A stretch of 8,030 bases of DNA from Cellvibrionales bacterium UBA4435 (lineage in GTDB: Bacteria; Pseudomonadota; Gammaproteobacteria; Pseudomonadales; Porticoccaceae): the NCBI GenBank assembly GCA_002390525.1, contig DGPR01000009.1:1-8030 (forward strand), in the 5' to 3' direction. Both the position numbers and the translations under genes were made by a program. Below are positions 7,317 to 8,030 of this stretch, piece by piece. Under the pieces are notes generated by a model. The model was given only the letters and a program-made list of their open reading frames with translations, had not been told where the DNA came from and ran no database searches. Within the stretch, counting starts at the first letter, position 1; each line of letters starts with the position of its first letter.

Positions 7317-7874
7317 TTGAAGCAAAAAGTGAGTTTTACATCAATGGATCAAGGCACCAAAGAGGATTATGAGCTTATAGCAATCCATGACTCAAAAAAT
7401 GAAAGAAGTTTATCAAATCGAGTTATAAAATGGCTTGAAATGATGGATGGGGAATCTCCGTATCAAATTAGCAGGCTGCAGCATTCCCTTCAAACAGCCA
7501 CGAGAGCAGAAAAAGATGGTGCTGATGAAGAAACTATAGTCTGCGCTTTGCTCCATGATATAGGTGATGTCATATCTCCCTCTAATCATTCTCAGGTGTC
7601 TGCAGCAATTTTAAAGCCTTACATCAATGAAAAAAACTATTGGATAGTCCTGCATCATGGTTTGTTTCAAGGCTATTATTGGATGCATCATTATGATGAA
7701 GATAGAGATTCAAGAGATCTATACAAAGATCATCCATACTATCAAGACTGCGTAAAATTCTGCGCTGAATGGGACCAAAAATCTTTTGATCCAGATTACC
7801 AAACTAAATCCTTGGAATATTTTATTCCTATGATCAAAAAAATATTTTCCAGAAAACCAAATTCATTCGTTTAG
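7317..7874 (+). CDS. HD-domain protein, PhnZ/TmpB-type mixed-valent di-iron oxygenase
   Basis: This 185-residue HD-domain protein would usually be annotated as a phosphohydrolase. It carries the whole ligand set of the PhnZ/TmpB di-iron oxygenases: H56 (RLQHSLQ), H80-D81 (LLHDIG), H91 (SNHSQ), H113 or H114 (VLHHG) and D153 (EWDQ). The first-His to HD-pair distance of 24 is the same as in PhnZ as I recall it. PhnZ and TmpB oxidatively cleave the C-P bond of an alpha-hydroxy-phosphonate, producing phosphate plus glycine or glycine betaine; myo-inositol oxygenase is a more distant relative. One base separates it from the dioxygenase, the expected hydroxylation partner. The C-terminal half is aromatic-rich (FQGYYWMHHY, then DPDY), a stretch I do not see in PhnZ. 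The TTG start is chosen for its AAGGGGG site. The family call is strong; the actual substrate is an inference. Confidence 0.85.
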   Translation: MKQKVSFTSMDQGTKEDYELIAIHDSKNERSLSNRVIKWLEMMDGESPYQISRLQHSLQTATRAEKDGADEETIVCALLHDIGDVISPSNHSQVSAAILKPYINEKNYWIVLHHGLFQGYYWMHHYDEDRDSRDLYKDHPYYQDCVKFCAEWDQKSFDPDYQTKSLEYFIPMIKKIFSRKPNSFV

Positions 7875-7901
7875 AAAATTGCTAAACAAAGTTTCTGAAA
7901 A

Positions 7902-8030
7902 TTAAAACTCAATTACAGAACGGATGCTTTTTCCTTCATGCATTAAATCAAATGCTTTATTAATATCTTCTAAAGGCATTTTGTGGGTAATTAAATCGTC
8001 AATGTTAATTTTTCCATCCATATACCAATC
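7902..8030 (-). CDS. frmA: C-terminus of class III alcohol dehydrogenase / S-(hydroxymethyl)glutathione dehydrogenase (partial)
   Basis: Forty-two codons and a TAA stop are read from the minus strand, open to the window edge. The residues include [11 protein letters not shown], then [16 protein letters not shown] and the end [13 protein letters not shown]. This is the characteristic C-terminus of zinc-dependent class III alcohol dehydrogenases, where HxGKSIRxV is almost invariant. The enzyme oxidises the glutathione adduct of formaldehyde to S-formylglutathione with NAD+. Formaldehyde forms when N-methyl amines are oxidatively demethylated, so the gene fits beside the FAD/GcvT dehydrogenase, although it is also a common housekeeping gene. 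It converges on the HD gene with a 27-base gap that shows no clear terminator. The catalytic part lies outside the window. Confidence 0.85.
   Translation of the reverse strand, partial: DWYMDGKINIDDLITHKMPLEDINKAFDLMHEGKSIRSVIEF

Noticed and set aside
7317..7874. HD protein as a nucleotide or (p)ppGpp phosphohydrolase
   Set aside because: The presence of H56, the full six-ligand pattern and the adjacent 2-oxoglutarate dioxygenase fit the PhnZ/TmpB oxygenases better than hydrolytic HD proteins.
1..8030. CRISPR array, insertion sequence, tRNA or rRNA
   Set aside because: No spaced direct repeats, transposase frame, terminal inverted repeats or tRNA-like cloverleaf were seen on either strand.

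Overview
The window is AT-rich, gene-dense DNA with short AT-rich spacers and few strong Shine-Dalgarno sites. The gene content points to a low-GC, free-living and probably marine planktonic proteobacterium: a BCCT betaine-type carrier, a FAD/GcvT amine demethylase, a DmdA-like demethylase, a phosphonate-type oxygenase pair and a class III alcohol dehydrogenase. The lineage is an inference; no rRNA or marker gene is present.

Layout, left to right. At 1-65 is the 5' end of an unidentified minus-strand gene. A divergent intergenic region (66-285) leads to a plus-strand BCCT transporter (286-1770). After a 71-base AT-rich spacer comes a large plus-strand FAD-dependent dehydrogenase fused to a GcvT domain (1842-4442). 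It converges on a minus-strand pair, an HPP membrane protein (6083-5622) followed by a DmdA-like GcvT-family methyltransferase (5585-4461). From a second divergent intergenic region (6084-6229) runs a tightly coupled plus-strand pair: a gamma-butyrobetaine-hydroxylase-like 2-oxoglutarate/Fe(II) dioxygenase (6230-7315) and an HD-domain protein with a complete PhnZ/TmpB-type di-iron ligand set (7317-7874). At the right edge is the minus-strand C-terminus of a class III alcohol (S-hydroxymethylglutathione) dehydrogenase (8030-7902).

How the genes could work together (inference). The carrier imports a methylated ammonium or sulfonium compound. The dioxygenase plus HD pair resembles TmpA/TmpB, which hydroxylate (2-trimethylammonio)ethylphosphonate and then cleave its C-P bond to glycine betaine and phosphate (PhnY/PhnZ do the same chemistry on 2-aminoethylphosphonate). 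The FAD/GcvT and DmdA-like enzymes would remove methyl groups to tetrahydrofolate, and the class III dehydrogenase would clear any formaldehyde released. The most interesting item is the oxygenase pair: the metal-binding residues are intact, but several putative substrate-contact positions differ from the characterised relatives, so the true substrate may be new.
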